Part shown: piece after piece, positions 1 through 10,714 of the stretch
Layout: each line of letters begins with the position of its first letter
Position numbering within the stretch: position 1 is the stretch's first letter
Source: Zarea fungicola
Lineage: Eukaryota > Ascomycota > Sordariomycetes > Hypocreales > Cordycipitaceae
Assembly: GCA_900169235.1 (NCBI GenBank)
Contig: FWCC01000463.1
Span: 1-53,721, forward strand
Length of the DNA: 53,721 bases
Direction of reading: 5' to 3'
Translations under genes and position numbers: made by a program
Notes under the pieces: generated by a model
What the model was told of the DNA's origin: nothing
What the model saw: the letters and a program-made list of their open reading frames with translations, nothing else
The model's database searches: none

Positions 1-956
1 TGTGGCCCTTCTGCCCCAACACATTAGCTACTACTTCTAATTCCACGGCATACTATAGTCTATTATAAGTAATAGAGGCTTAAATTAGATAAGTAAGTTC
101 TAGTAAAGGTTCTATAAGCTCGCTAGGATAAGATAGCGACTAAGTATAGCCTACTACCTATAAATAGACAATGGCCTAGAATAAGTAAATTAGGAAATAT
201 AAGCCTTCTTAAGATATTATATTAACTACTCTTAAGAGGATTAAGGTAGCTTTATACCTATAGCGTAGTTAGCGCTAAATAATAGGGTAAGCTTAGTAAC
301 TAGACTAAGCCCTTTCTTCTTAGAGTATGGCTATTTAGTGGAACCTTTTAAGCTGGTAGATATAGCGACACTAGAGATAGTTCGCGAGGAAGTCGCAGCG
401 AAGGCCCTGCTTAAGAAATAGCGCCTGGCTATAGACTTCGCCTTAGCGGCGCTAGCAGTGACGGCACAACGCTATAAAGAAGCCGCTAATAAGCGGCAAT
501 ATCCTATAGAACGCTTTAAAGTTAGTAATAAGGTCTAGCTAGACCTTTAGAATTATAGGTCACTATGACCTAGTAAGAAACTTAATAACCTATATTAGAA
601 ATATATTATAACTAAGGTAATTAGTTTATATGTGGTCAAACTTAATGTCCCCTCGGCGATCTACCTGCGATTTTACGTTGACCTCCTATGGAGGGCAGTG
701 ATGGACCCGCTGCTAGGGCAAGTAACCAACGACTCCTAACCAGCGCCTATACTAGTGGATAGCAAAGCAAAGTATAAGGTCGAGCGTATTGTAGACGTAA
801 GGACAAAGCAGCGAGGCCGCGGCTAAGTCGAATAAGTCTTAGTCAAATGGGTTAGGTACAATGAGATGACATGGGAACTAAGGACCGCTCTACTAGATAC
901 CATAGCCCTCGCTAAGTACGACTAGGGCCTTACCTGGGACCCCGAAGGGGGGGGGT
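1..956 (+). mobile_element. Degenerate Ty3/gypsy retrotransposon, 3' end of pol with chromodomain
   Basis: In one forward frame, interrupted by many TAA/TAG stops, the tail of a Ty3/gypsy polyprotein can be read. Around 460-560 lies an integrase C-terminal stretch ending in RFKVSNKV. It is followed near 650-760 by a segment like the family's 'P.G.YPRFHVDLLRRA..DPLPGQ' and near 769-893 by a chromodomain (YKVERIVD, then VLVKWVRYNEMTWEL). Many stops stand where the family has Gln or Trp, as expected from CAA to TAA and TGG to TAG changes, so RIP is the likely cause. A poly-G purine tract (about 944-955) precedes the probable LTR. The element is not functional, and its 5' part lies outside the window. 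Confidence 0.8.
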
Positions 957-958
957 AA

Positions 959-1162
959 TGTCATAGGCCTAGGCCTGGCTGGAAGGTACGTGACTGCGCT
1001 GTGTATATTATATATATAGTGGAGCCAATAGGGATCTCATAGCTACCCCTATAGGAACTCATAGTGACCTCATAGCTAGTTAGATCCTTCTTCTCCTTAA
1101 GCAAATATAGACAATTTCTAGTCACCCTCACTGTGACGATCTAGTAGGCACCGACCGTGACA
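959..1162 (+). repeat. Probable 3' LTR of the gypsy element
   Basis: Directly after the poly-G polypurine tract the sequence starts TGTCATAGG and, 204 bp later, ends CCGTGACA. The ends form a TGTCA/TGACA inverted repeat, as is usual for fungal gypsy LTRs. A TATATTATATATATAG stretch near 1003-1018 could be the old LTR promoter. The partner LTR lies outside the window, so the boundaries are inferred only from the terminal repeat and the tract. Confidence 0.55.
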
Positions 1163-1870
1163 CTAATAAGGAATTCCCCAGCGTTTCGCCGCCTCGCGCT
1201 AGCTTATGCCACCAAGAATGTCCTAAATCGCGTTTTAAAAGTCTTGTTTAGTATATTGAGCTTCTATAATGCTAATAGAAGAAAATTGGCTTTAAAAGAA
1301 TAAAAATTGCGTAAGTTATTGTGGTTTCTATGAGGTGGTTGGGGAGAGGTACACGACGCGTTTTGGTGGCTCCCAGGTGGGTGGCCTACGTTAAAAGGCA
1401 ACTATATAGCCAACGAGCGTCGATGTGGCTTTTATATGGGGATCTGACCGAATCTAAAAACCAACGAGCTTTTACGTGGCGTTTTCGCAGGGATTCGACC
1501 AAGTTTATTCTACTTTCCATTGGCTGCCTTGCCTCTGCCTTGGCCTTGGACTTGGATGGTGTAGCGCAGCCGGCCCGCGCCGTACCTCAGCTTAATATCC
1601 GTTGAGCCTTCGCCTGAAACCATAAGCGCCGCATTCGCAGTACAATACACGGCCCCCTAATGTCCTAACATCATAATGGACGCCATTAAAATCTCAGATG
1701 CGCTCTTCTGCATCCATTTATTAACTTTTCTTCATCGGCATCCAACTTTTGCCTGTATTCTGTCCCTGCAACCACATCACCCATGGGTGCCACTTCATTT
1801 TCTTTTCTACCCAGTTCTTCACCACCACTGCCTGTCCCTAACCCGCCACCACCTCTAATCAATAGATGCC
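1163..1870. other. Intergenic stretch, no supported gene
   Basis: This stretch lies between the retrotransposon LTR and the 3' end of the MFS transporter gene. It has moderate AT content and only short unsupported open frames, one of them (1321-1605) starting on GTG. Part may be further decayed repeat. Nothing recognisable was seen. Confidence 0.5.
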
Positions 1871-3382
1871 TTATACCTTTGCCCACAGCCGACCTTTTGC
1901 CAAGTACATTCTAGCGCACAGGTATAAAATACTGCCCATAGCAAGCAAGGATCCTGTTAAAAGTTGCAATCTCCAGTAGCTCCCTTCCCCTGTTGTGATC
2001 AAGGCGCCACCAATTGGGCTGCCTGTCAATGCCGCTATCGATATCAAGCCATACATGGATCCTGTACGCAAACCAATTTCGCGGATATCTGATATCTGAG
2101 CCATCAGAGTAGGATTCATGGCAGTATACGACCCTGAACTGAGACCAAATAGAGAGACATAAACAATGAGGGTTGTACTTGAATGGCTCGGCAGCCACAG
2201 GGCAAATACCAGGATGGTAGAGATGCACGCAGCACAGAATGAAACGTTAAAGTTTCCTATCTTGTCCGCTGCGTATCCCGGAAGAGTTCGACCAATCACG
2301 CTTTTTGAAACGTTTGCCACTTGATTAGCGCCATCAAATCATACGAGAGATGTATTTACGGACAGAATTGGATTGTCAAAGTACCTTGTCGCGCAAGAGA
2401 TGGACACTAGATATCCAGCAAGTTTTGGAGACATGCCGATATGCTCTCCATACGACACTATAAAGGTAATCGGAATAAACGACCCCATGGCAAAGAAGAA
2501 TGAAGCACAAGCTGTCAACAGAAATGAGAGATCTGTAAAGGGTCTCACGAACCCCATAATTCCAGTTTCTCTCAGCCGTGGGGGCAGCCGCGACCGCACA
2601 GTGACGTTTGTAACAACGAGTAATCCCATCATTAGAAAGCCACATGTACGCATCGTCCAGCCAAATCCGATGGTAGGTACCAAGTGATCGACCAAGATGG
2701 GAAGGACGATGCCGCCGAGACTCGATCCGCTGGTGACAATGCCCATGGCTAAAGCGCGCCTCTTCTGGAACCATGTAATGACACAAGCGAGACAAGGGTA
2801 CAAAACCATGCCAGCTCCAATTGGACTACAGATGGCCTGGGTGAGAATAAACTGGTAATACTTGGTTGACATGGATGTCATCAGAATTCCCAGGACGTGC
2901 AGTCCACTTCCCGCTAGAAGCAGAGAACGGGGTCCAAATTGGTCAAATAGAACCCCGACAACAGGTCCCTACATAAGTTTGTCATGTTTTGTGAGCTATC
3001 GTTTTGCCAAGTCTACAACAGGTAGCTATTGGATCAGTACTTACTGCGATGAAGATTGTGAAGGTGGCTAGGGCTGGGATCCAGGATATCGCGCTTGGGG
3101 ATAGCAATTTCAGCTGGTGTGTTTCGTAATAAGCCTGAAATACGCCGACGCCTAGATATCGCAGCAATGTCAGGCAAATCAAATTCCTCCACCTTTTGTT
3201 CAAGTCTTACAGTTCAGCCAGCCAAGGCTGATAAAGAGACCGAAAAAGGCGCCTAGAGCCACCAACCATGCCTGTAAACCGCTGTCAGGAAATGATGCAT
3301 TATCATCGGTTTCCTTTGCTGAATTAACAACTTGTTTCGGATTTATCTCGGAATCGTTCATTGCCCTGTCGTTTCTCTCCAT
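1871..3382 (-). CDS. MFS transporter, monocarboxylate-permease type
   Basis: Four exons give 430 residues: 3382-3211, 3151-3045, 2968-2385 and 2300-1871, with introns of 59, 76 and 84 nt that all have GT-AG ends. The splices restore family-typical text such as NCVGVFQAYYE, FIAGPVVGVLFDQFG and SCATSVIGRTLPGYAADK. A hydrophilic N-terminus of about 40 residues precedes roughly twelve membrane helices. The family (MCT-like, as in yeast Mch proteins) is predicted to move monocarboxylates or related small acids across the plasma membrane or an organelle membrane, but substrates are mostly unknown. No frame break is seen. Met8 is an alternative start. The dead retrotransposon lies about 700 bp beyond its 3' end. 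Confidence 0.88.
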
Positions 3383-4307
3383 TGCTGTAGGTACGTCCGA
3401 TATAGGGTCGCATGAAGAGGATGTGAAGCTGGAAAAAGAATTGCGGTTGTGGGGCAGGTATTTTAATGTCGATACTAGTCTAGGCCATACTAGATGAGAA
3501 ACGCACGGAATTGATCCGTTACATTGAAAGGGTTTGCAGTCTTCGCGTCATGACCTATGTTATGCAAGGGCGCTCGTTGTGTCATTATGAGACAGAGCCC
3601 GTCCGCGCAATGATCAGATCGGTATGCTACATTATAATTTCACATACCATGAAGTCTGGCCACATGATAAATAACAAGTTCAGCAGCAATCTCGACTTTT
3701 GTTATCACATTGTCCGTTTTATCAAAATCAGATGAGCAACAATTGACTGTATCGTACCAGGCTGGGTGGCGATAAATCTTACCAGGCTGGCGGTAAGACA
3801 TGAATCTCGCGCAGGTTTATGGGAAGAGGCACAAATCCAGGTAGAAAATCAAGTAAAGACTGTTTCAGACCTAATTACGATATCATAAATCACATGTACG
3901 TATGCAGGCATGACTCGAGCTGCGCCATCACATAACTTTCTAAACTTTGCAAACTGTCTTAGACGTAATGACTTATGTTGCCCCTAAGATCTTAGGCTAC
4001 CGATTCTCATAGTAATTACTATAGGCTGTCCTGCCAAGTTTCCCCCTTTCCCACTCTCCGAAGTGCGACCCATGCATTTCTTGGCGCGTAGAGGACAGTT
4101 CTACTGGATTCTCGACGAGCGGTGTACATACCATATTGGTATCCGACTTGTAGAATATCAGGTTTCTTACTCGTCATCAGCCAGGCAATCATACACCAGC
4201 GTGAATAAAACTCGAATTCAGCAATGGCCAGAGTACAGAAGCGCAACGAGCTCGAAACATTAACCATCATGCACTAATACTTCACCTATATTGGCGAAAC
4301 CGGCGAC
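3383..4307. other. Divergent intergenic region (putative shared promoters)
   Basis: This is a 925-bp spacer between the divergently transcribed MFS transporter (minus) and ATP-grasp gene (plus), so it probably holds both promoters. CAGGCTGG occurs twice, near 3758 and 3783, in a short direct repeat. No gene or RNA was recognised. Short frames at 3511-3735 and 4019-4270 look fortuitous. Confidence 0.5.
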
Positions 4308-5669
4308 ATGGCGTCAAATGCGTTGATCACTCTCGACTACACACTGTGCGACTTGTACCGTCTCGACAACAAAGGCACTTCCCTTCCGATCCTGATTTTT
4401 CACCGGCTGGCTGCCAAGGCTCATCAAACAACTCTGCCCACAAAGTTCATCTATCACCCCGATTTGAAAACAACAGACACTACCATCGAACAAGGCTTGA
4501 TTGATCTTGAGCTCAGAACTCTCCCACAGAGATATGGATTCTCCGCGGGCAGGATGCCTCTTATTATGCCCAAATTTGATGCGGACTACGGGAGCGTCTC
4601 CAAGGCTGACCCATCATACCAGGCTGATGCGTACAATACTTTTACAAAGCTGCGACGTGATCAGCAGCCCATCGTGCGCTTTTCAATGAATCCCATATAC
4701 ATGGCACCAAGCGATGTCATTGCCGTGGCAGAGCCTTCCGACTTCCTGTCTCATCTGCCGCATCTGGTTGACCCGGAAATGCACTATGAGATCCTCTCGA
4801 AGCGCGGTCTGGCCCTGTCGGGCCTGCCTACACCATCCTCGACGGTGATTGACCCGCTCATTCGACCGGAGCACGTCCAAGATGATGCCCAACTCAAGCA
4901 AGAAATTACTCGCATGACGCAAGTCATTGATACGCGTCGTGCTCCGTTTGTAGTGAAGCTATCGCAGTCGTTCTCCTCGAGGGGTGTTTTCGAGGTATCA
5001 TCCGATGATGAAAAAGCGCAGGTCAAGGAGATTCTCAGCAACCAGCTTCGAGTAACGCTCGCAAAGCTTAATCCCACCAACCATCATTTGTATCCGTCCT
5101 CGTTAGTTCTTCAAGACTACATAGCAGGCACGACAATGGCCCTGTCTCTTTTTGTGACGCAAAAGGGACGCCTCATCTTTATTGCTTGCTGTAAGCAGCA
5201 ATTTAACAAGCAGGGTCATTGGGCCGGTGCCTCCATATCCTATGCAAACCAGGCTTCTCTGCACAAGATGTATGCCCAAACCATGGAGAAGGTGGCCCAG
5301 TTCTTGCACTGCAAAGGCTACCATGGGCCAGCTGGCGTAGACATCATAACCAATACGTCAGGACAGCAGTTTATTGTGGATATCAACGCCCGCGTTACGG
5401 GATCCTATCATCTGGGGCCTCTTGCAGGACACTTCCTCCAGCGAGGGCTGTCCATGGCAGCGGCGATTACGGGGTATTTCCCGTGTTCAAGGACTGCCTT
5501 TGAAGGCGCCTTCGCCGTCGAGATTTGGCAGGGCGCTCTCGTTATCACTGGATGGTTGTACGAAGATTCCATGCAAATGAGCTATGGGTCAATCACAGTT
5601 GCTGGGAGAGACTCTTCGGCGATGGAGATGGTACTTGTAAAGGTTCGCTCTTTCAGTTTCTCTCCGTAG
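4308..5669 (+). CDS. ATP-grasp domain enzyme (fungal 'solid-state culture-specific' type)
   Basis: The frame encodes 453 residues with no intron in its body. The C-terminal half has ATP-grasp features: a nucleotide-binding strand and Ser/Gly-rich loop (FVVKLSQSFSSRG, about residue 214), LQDYIAGTTMALSLFVT (about 267) and the metal/ATP-binding strand VDINARVTGSYHLGPL (about 357). ATP-grasp enzymes join a carboxylate to an amine or thiol through an acyl-phosphate. This fungal subgroup is known mainly from annotation of proteins expressed on solid medium, and its substrate is unknown. The extreme C-terminus (VRSFSFSP) is uncertain, because possible GT-AG pairs near 5631-5669 could splice in a different tail. 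No signal peptide is seen, so it is probably cytosolic. The start has no competing upstream in-frame ATG that was noticed. Confidence 0.75.
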   Translation: MASNALITLDYTLCDLYRLDNKGTSLPILIFHRLAAKAHQTTLPTKFIYHPDLKTTDTTIEQGLIDLELRTLPQRYGFSAGRMPLIMPKFDADYGSVSKADPSYQADAYNTFTKLRRDQQPIVRFSMNPIYMAPSDVIAVAEPSDFLSHLPHLVDPEMHYEILSKRGLALSGLPTPSSTVIDPLIRPEHVQDDAQLKQEITRMTQVIDTRRAPFVVKLSQSFSSRGVFEVSSDDEKAQVKEILSNQLRVTLAKLNPTNHHLYPSSLVLQDYIAGTTMALSLFVTQKGRLIFIACCKQQFNKQGHWAGASISYANQASLHKMYAQTMEKVAQFLHCKGYHGPAGVDIITNTSGQQFIVDINARVTGSYHLGPLAGHFLQRGLSMAAAITGYFPCSRTAFEGAFAVEIWQGALVITGWLYEDSMQMSYGSITVAGRDSSAMEMVLVKVRSFSFSP

Positions 5670-6549
5670 GTTCAGAGTTCCGTTTCATGACATCTCTTGC
5701 TTAACTGGTCAAACCGCCTTCTTATACCGTCCGAGAAACGTGTTAACGGTGTCAACGGTATCGTGGATATACCAATAGTCAATGTATTCGTATAAGTGGA
5801 AATATATAGCAGGATATACACTCTATTGATCAGTCTCAGCAATAGTTCCTGTATTGAGAGTTAACCTCTTGACGATACTTGCGGAAATTACAAAACCGCC
5901 CATATTTTAAGATGTAATTTGAGTCCTATACAGGCATGTTCGGACAGCAAGAAAGCATTGGGACAAGGTTGTGAAACGCTTCTGTAGTCGTCACGATGAC
6001 AATATGTGCCTTATATTAGCAACTATTTTTGACACGCGCATGTTACTCAATACGTCAACAAGTATGTCAACCTCCAATAGCCCGTCATTGTTGCAAGTCA
6101 GCCTCACTTTTAAATGTCCCCAGTATCCAGCCTTCTGACATGCGTGTACTGATTTGCTAACTTGTTTCTTTATATTAATGTTTTGCGTGTTTTTATTCAT
6201 AGTTTGTATCTTCAGTAGGCCAACTCGCGGCTATGTCAGCCCTTAATTCATCGCGCACTGCATAGCCATCCATAAACATCAGTTAGGTCCACCCGTCCCC
6301 GGACAAAGCGTTGTGGCCACAGCGCTTAAGTTAACAGGCTACGGTTAAAATGGAGAGTTTAGATAACTATATCTAGTTTTTTTTTTTTAGGAATATAAAA
6401 GAATTCTAGTAAATATGCTAGATCCTGCCACAGCTCCCAACCAGTAGTACAGTGCTCTTAGATAGAGTATAGAATGCCAGGCCGGGTTGCAAGAATGCAA
6501 GATTATAGCCCTTAATTATACTATAACCATTGCCAATATTAGTGTGATA
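5670..6549. other. Intergenic region grading into AT-rich repeat block
   Basis: The sequence downstream of the ATP-grasp gene becomes increasingly AT-rich after about 6340 and includes a T-run near 6380. No coding sequence is supported. The frame at 5991-6200 is short and unrecognised. Confidence 0.5.
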
Positions 6550-6850
6550 GGGCGAAAACCCGGCCAATTCTAGAGGCTCTAAGGAGCCTTCTCCTAAGTA
6601 GATATAGACGCCATACTAATAACGCCTATAGTATTCCTATAGAGTCTTTATGCCTAGTTATATAGATAGAAGGCGCTAGGAGTACTTTATAAGGTAACTA
6701 AGTTTAAGGATTATATAGTTAATCAAATAAGAACCTAGGCTTTATTAAATTTTTAAATGATTTTAATAAAGAGAATATATTAAAAATATTTAAGGTTAAG
6801 TAAAATATTATACCTAGCTTTAAATAAAGTAATGTATTAGGCCTATAGTA

Positions 6851-8230
6851 AGGGGACAAAAGTCACGTAGTAAATCGCGTCGCGTTACCACGCGTTAATT
6901 AACACCTAAACTTTTAACCACTATAACTCAGCTAAAATGCTTTAAATTTTAATTTAATGTAAGTAAGAGATAAATAAATGTGTTTTTAATTAAATGGTAA
7001 TATTTAGTACTTTATATACTAGCTATTAGCATTAATAATGGCCTGGAGGCGGCGGGGCATTGAATTAATGAGGTGATTAAGAGCCTCTGTTTTATATTCC
7101 TCCTACGCTTTAATAGCAGCCTTAGAAAGCTATTATAAAGCCTAGTTTAATTTCGTTATATTTATAAGTTTAGGATGTTAGGCTGTAATTATCTCTTTTA
7201 GTATTTTCTATGTGTTTTTAATAGGGTTAAGATTAGGGCTATATATGGGCTACTTTGTAAGTTAAATACTATAATCCTTAGCCCACTTAACTAGCTATTC
7301 CTATATAATTTTCGCTTTATATATTAAGGCATTATCTTAAGCGAATATATTACTAGGTTTTGTAATTATTAGAAGGTTTTTTTCAAGGCATTTAAGAATT
7401 TAGCGCCTATTAACGCCTCTATAAGGCGATTTAGGGTCAATAAGTAGCGGTATTAAAGATATTTATTTATTAAACACAATTCTAGCCTAGAATATCTGAG
7501 AATAATATATAGGCTTTATAATAGCTTAGATATATTCTCTATAAATTCTAGTACCCTAGTGATTTTTTTAGTTAAGTTATGGTGGTTAAAAGTCATAGTT
7601 AGGTTTAGACCTATATTATAATACCACACTTATAACTTTTATTTACCCTATCTATATGTAATAGTGGTCTTATTAGAAAAAATCTAATATTGCTAAAATT
7701 ATCTTTCTTTATTAATATATTTTATTATAAATTTAAGTCTTTTAGCTATATAGTTAGGTAAGAGTTTTAGCTATTATACTATAGTCTTATATTAGACCTT
7801 ATAGTTAATTAGCCACCTTCTTAAAGTCTATAACTATAGAATAGTTAATTTAGATTATATATAAAAGATCTTAGTTTTTAATAAAAGGGTCGTCTTTAAT
7901 AAGTTAAAAGATATTAGTTTTATTGCATTCTTAAATAATATGTGGCCTTTTAGAGTGTAGCGAAGATTTAGCTGACTTTTAGGTTGTGTAGTGCGCAATA
8001 ATGCCATATAACAAGGTTGACTTTAAACCTATTTTAATTTTAATTGTAATAGGCTTTAGGCTAGCTGAATAGAGAGTTAAAGACCTAGTCCTCTTATAAG
8101 GACTATATTTAACTCTAGAAGTCTTCTAAGCCATGGCTAGCCTATAATTTAGGTTGAAAGTTGGTATGTTGTGTAGGAGGGGTGTGGTAAGTGGAACGCA
8201 ACGCGATTTACTACGTGACTTTTATCCCCC
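6851..8230 (-). mobile_element. Degenerate Tc1/mariner transposon
   Basis: Both ends carry an inverted repeat of at least 30 bp: AGGGGACAAAAGTCACGTAG on the left and GGGGGATAAAAGTCACGTAG as reverse complement on the right. Each end is followed by AAATCGCGT and flanked by TA, the classical Tc1/mariner target duplication. The unit is 1,380 bp, a usual length for the family. It has inserted between the arms of the longer inverted-repeat element, so it is the younger of the two insertions. Confidence 0.82.
7020..8150 (-). pseudogene. Tc1/mariner transposase remnant
   Basis: Reading the minus strand, a dead DDE transposase can be followed between stops. Near 7340-7300 is a decayed form of the 'DNAPIH' catalytic-Asp region. 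Near 7245-7215 is the 'PYSPDLNPIEN' region, seen as SPYIALILTLLKTHR, where RIP-type changes have turned Pro and Asn codons. Near 7068-7030 is the C-terminal signature LINSMPRRLQAIINANS followed by a stop. Many stops and lost catalytic residues make it inactive. The N-terminal limit is approximate. Confidence 0.72.
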
Positions 8231-8730
8231 TACTATACGGAGTAGCTACGCTGTATTTAGTACTAGGTAGCCCCACCTACTAAATTATATATAGACTAAC
8301 TAGCTATAGATTTTTATAGAAAAGAATAATACATTATTCTTCCTAATTATAAAAAATAAATTTCCAAGTTAAGTTTATCTGCATTTAATTATATAGATCC
8401 TATAATGAATTCTAATTAATTCCTCTTCTCTAACGCTAAAGACACATTACCTACCATATTAGAAGCTAGTTAAGATGTCGCGCTTAACCCTAAATATTTT
8501 TAACGCATTCTCCTTATTAGAATAGTTTAAAAATTCAATAAAGCCTAGGTTCTTGTCTAATCATACAGTCCCTAAACTTAGTTGCCTTGTAGAGTACTCC
8601 TAGCGCCTTCTATCTATATAACTAGGCATAAAGACTCTATGGGAATACAATAGGCGTTGTCAGCGTGGTATCTACATCTACTCAGGAGAAGGCTCCTTAG
8701 AGCCTTCGGAATTGGCCGGTTTTTCGCCCC

Positions 8731-9227
8731 AACATAGTAAGTAGTATATTTTTTATATTAGAGAAGAGAGATTAATTAGAATTTATTATAAGATCTATAT
8801 AATTAATTATTTAAGGAGACTCTTAAGTAGTTTATATTTAAGCCTAAATACTATTTTACTAAATATTTTATAAATAGTTTTATTAAACTCTAAAATAAAA
8901 CTCTTTATAATATTAAATCTACCTTATACCTAATAGTCTTAATCTATAATAATATTACTATTAATAATGCTATACTTTAACTATTTCCTCTTTCTTTTCT
9001 AGTAGACCTAAACCCTATACTACTACCTATACTACTATAATAATATAGTTACTAGGGATAATAACTATACCTAGCCCTATCTAAGGTTAGACCTTTAGGT
9101 CTTTATCTAGCTCCTAAATAATGCCTTAGCTAAATACCTTAATAGCTTTAGTATTTATAACTATATTACTTTAAAAAAAATTAGCCTTAAAAGATCTTAT
9201 AAGTAATATAAATAAAAACTATTAGCA
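8731..9227. repeat. AT-rich RIP-like decayed sequence
   Basis: This interval is extremely AT-rich and dense in TAA/TAG in all frames. It lies directly between the inverted-repeat element and the truncated alcohol dehydrogenase. It looks like mutated repeat DNA, but no domain could be read. The junction with normal-composition sequence lies at about 9225. Confidence 0.5.
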
Positions 9228-9845
9228 ATGTTGATGAACTCGTTAACGATGAGTGCCACAGGAACTGGTGCAGTTGCCCTGTTTGCTCTCAAGCTTTCTC
9301 GGGCTGCAGGTGCCAGAGTCATCCTGTCTTCGTCAAGTGACGAAAAGTTAGCCAAGATTCGTGGGCGATATTCAATTCCGGAAGTTTTGACAGTTAATTA
9401 CACGAATCCCGATTGGCACCAGGACGTCATGCATCTAACCAATGGAAATGGTGTTGATATTGTTGTCGAGAATGGTGGCACGCCTTCGTTGGTTCAAAGC
9501 ATCAAGTGCACGCGCCGTGGCGGCATTGTAAGCCAAGTCGGATACCTGGGCAAACAAGACCCAAACCAAATGAAGGAGCTTATTCCTACAATTATTGATA
9601 GGGGGGTAATTCTAAGGCATGACAGGGAATATTCTGCGATATTTTAAACAATTTATTGATTATTCTCCAGAGGTATAAATCTAGGAACAAAGTACGACAT
9701 GGAGGACCTATGTGAGGCTCTATCAGCAGATCGTAACCCACTGGATGATATCATTGATAAAGTATTCCCATTCCATCAGGCTGAGGAAGCAATCGATTTC
9801 ATTTGGCAAGGCAAGCAGATTGGAAAAGTAGTCCTTGTGTTGTAA
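9228..9845 (+). pseudogene. 5'-truncated zinc-type alcohol dehydrogenase (MDR family) fragment
   Basis: The frame from 9228 encodes the Rossmann half of a medium-chain dehydrogenase: TGTGAVALFALKLSRAAGA, then SSSDEKL, VDIVVENGG and GGIVSQVGYLG. After a probable intron the C-terminus follows at 9672-9845 (GINLGTKYDMEDL to GKVVLVL). The catalytic N-terminal half with its zinc ligands is absent, and the upstream DNA is RIP-like AT-rich repeat. The likely donor at 9606 and acceptor at 9670 do not keep the frame. A run of six G at 9601-9606 is one base longer than the splice would need, which suggests an indel or a sequencing error. Coding quality is otherwise normal, so truncation appears recent or the rest lies elsewhere. 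Confidence 0.7.
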
Positions 9846-10714
9846 TTCTCATAGGCGAGAAGGTCTCTCCGTGCGATGCAACGTATCGCCAAAACGTTCG
9901 GTTGAATCAATAGTAGGCAAGCTCCAATTCACTTACATAAGCTATATATTTTTGTCAATCGGTGATTGCCCTTGAGACTGTTAAAGTGGTGTTATTGTCA
10001 AACAATTTAAGTATCGACCTACACAGTATTGGCTTCAGCTAGACCGACGCTCGTTCAGGCTCTTACCTGCTGCAAGAAACCTATTGCTCATTAGCTCAAA
10101 AACTATGGAAGGCACTTCAAGCTTTGAAGGTTGGCGCAGTTTTCGCTGCTTTAAAGCAAAATCAGGCTCGGCGATGATGGGCTGGTTCTAAACGGGGTTC
10201 GATTGCTTATTTATGCGTACCGCGATTCTGCTGGGATGTGATTGGCACGCGCTCGGGAGGGGGTTATCTGTAGTTATTGCGATTGTGATTTGTTGATAAT
10301 GTCTAGACACGAGAATCGTTATCTCCGACTGCCAACTTGTAACAAGAGGCCAACTCCACTCCATAGTCTATCTAGCATTCTAAAATTGGTTCATAGCATG
10401 GCTAGCACTGCTGCGTGGACATGAGTCGACTAGTCAAGTGGACACGACTTGATTAAAAGCTCGTATCTGCCTTTTAATTGTAGTTGACACCTACTACGAA
10501 GAGCGTACCTGTAGCTACTGTTGTGGTGGGCTGGCGACGGGCTGTGTTAGAGTGACACTGCAGCAGGCCTAAACCTATTCAGGCGAGTATCGGCACTACA
10601 TGCATGTCAGCTCAGCTCGCCAGCGGCTACAGGGGCCTGGCTGTTCAGTGAGTTTCTCCAGGGGTTCCTTCCAAATCATGATGCTATTGCGAAAGCTGCC
10701 GAGTGTGTGGGAAA
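9846..10714. other. Intergenic region upstream of the CorA-like gene
   Basis: Composition returns to genome average here. No gene is supported; the short frames at 10242-10424 and 10600-10803 look fortuitous. The promoter of the CorA-like gene probably lies in this spacer. Confidence 0.5.

Larger units (their letters stand above)
6550..8730. mobile_element. Element with long (~300 bp) terminal inverted repeats, interrupted by a Tc1/mariner copy
   Basis: The left end (GGCGAAAACCCGGCCAATTC, from 6551) recurs as reverse complement at the right end (8701-8730). The match continues inward with scattered transitions: the AAGGAGCCTTCTCCT block, the 'AGGCGCTAGGAGTACTTTATAAGG' type region and the 'AACCTAGGCTTTATT' region pair between about 6550-6845 and 8450-8730. 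The arms surround a Tc1/mariner copy (6851-8230). The outer unit has no recognisable coding capacity and could be a MITE-like or foldback element. A target-site duplication was not clear. Arm differences are mostly C/T or G/A, compatible with RIP. Confidence 0.7.

Noticed and set aside
1321..1605. 94-codon frame beginning with GTG next to the LTR
   Set aside because: It has a non-ATG start, lies in decayed repeat-flank DNA, and has no recognised similarity.
10186..10210. GGGGTTCGATTGC, resembling a tRNA B-box
   Set aside because: No matching acceptor stem, A-box or cloverleaf could be formed around it.
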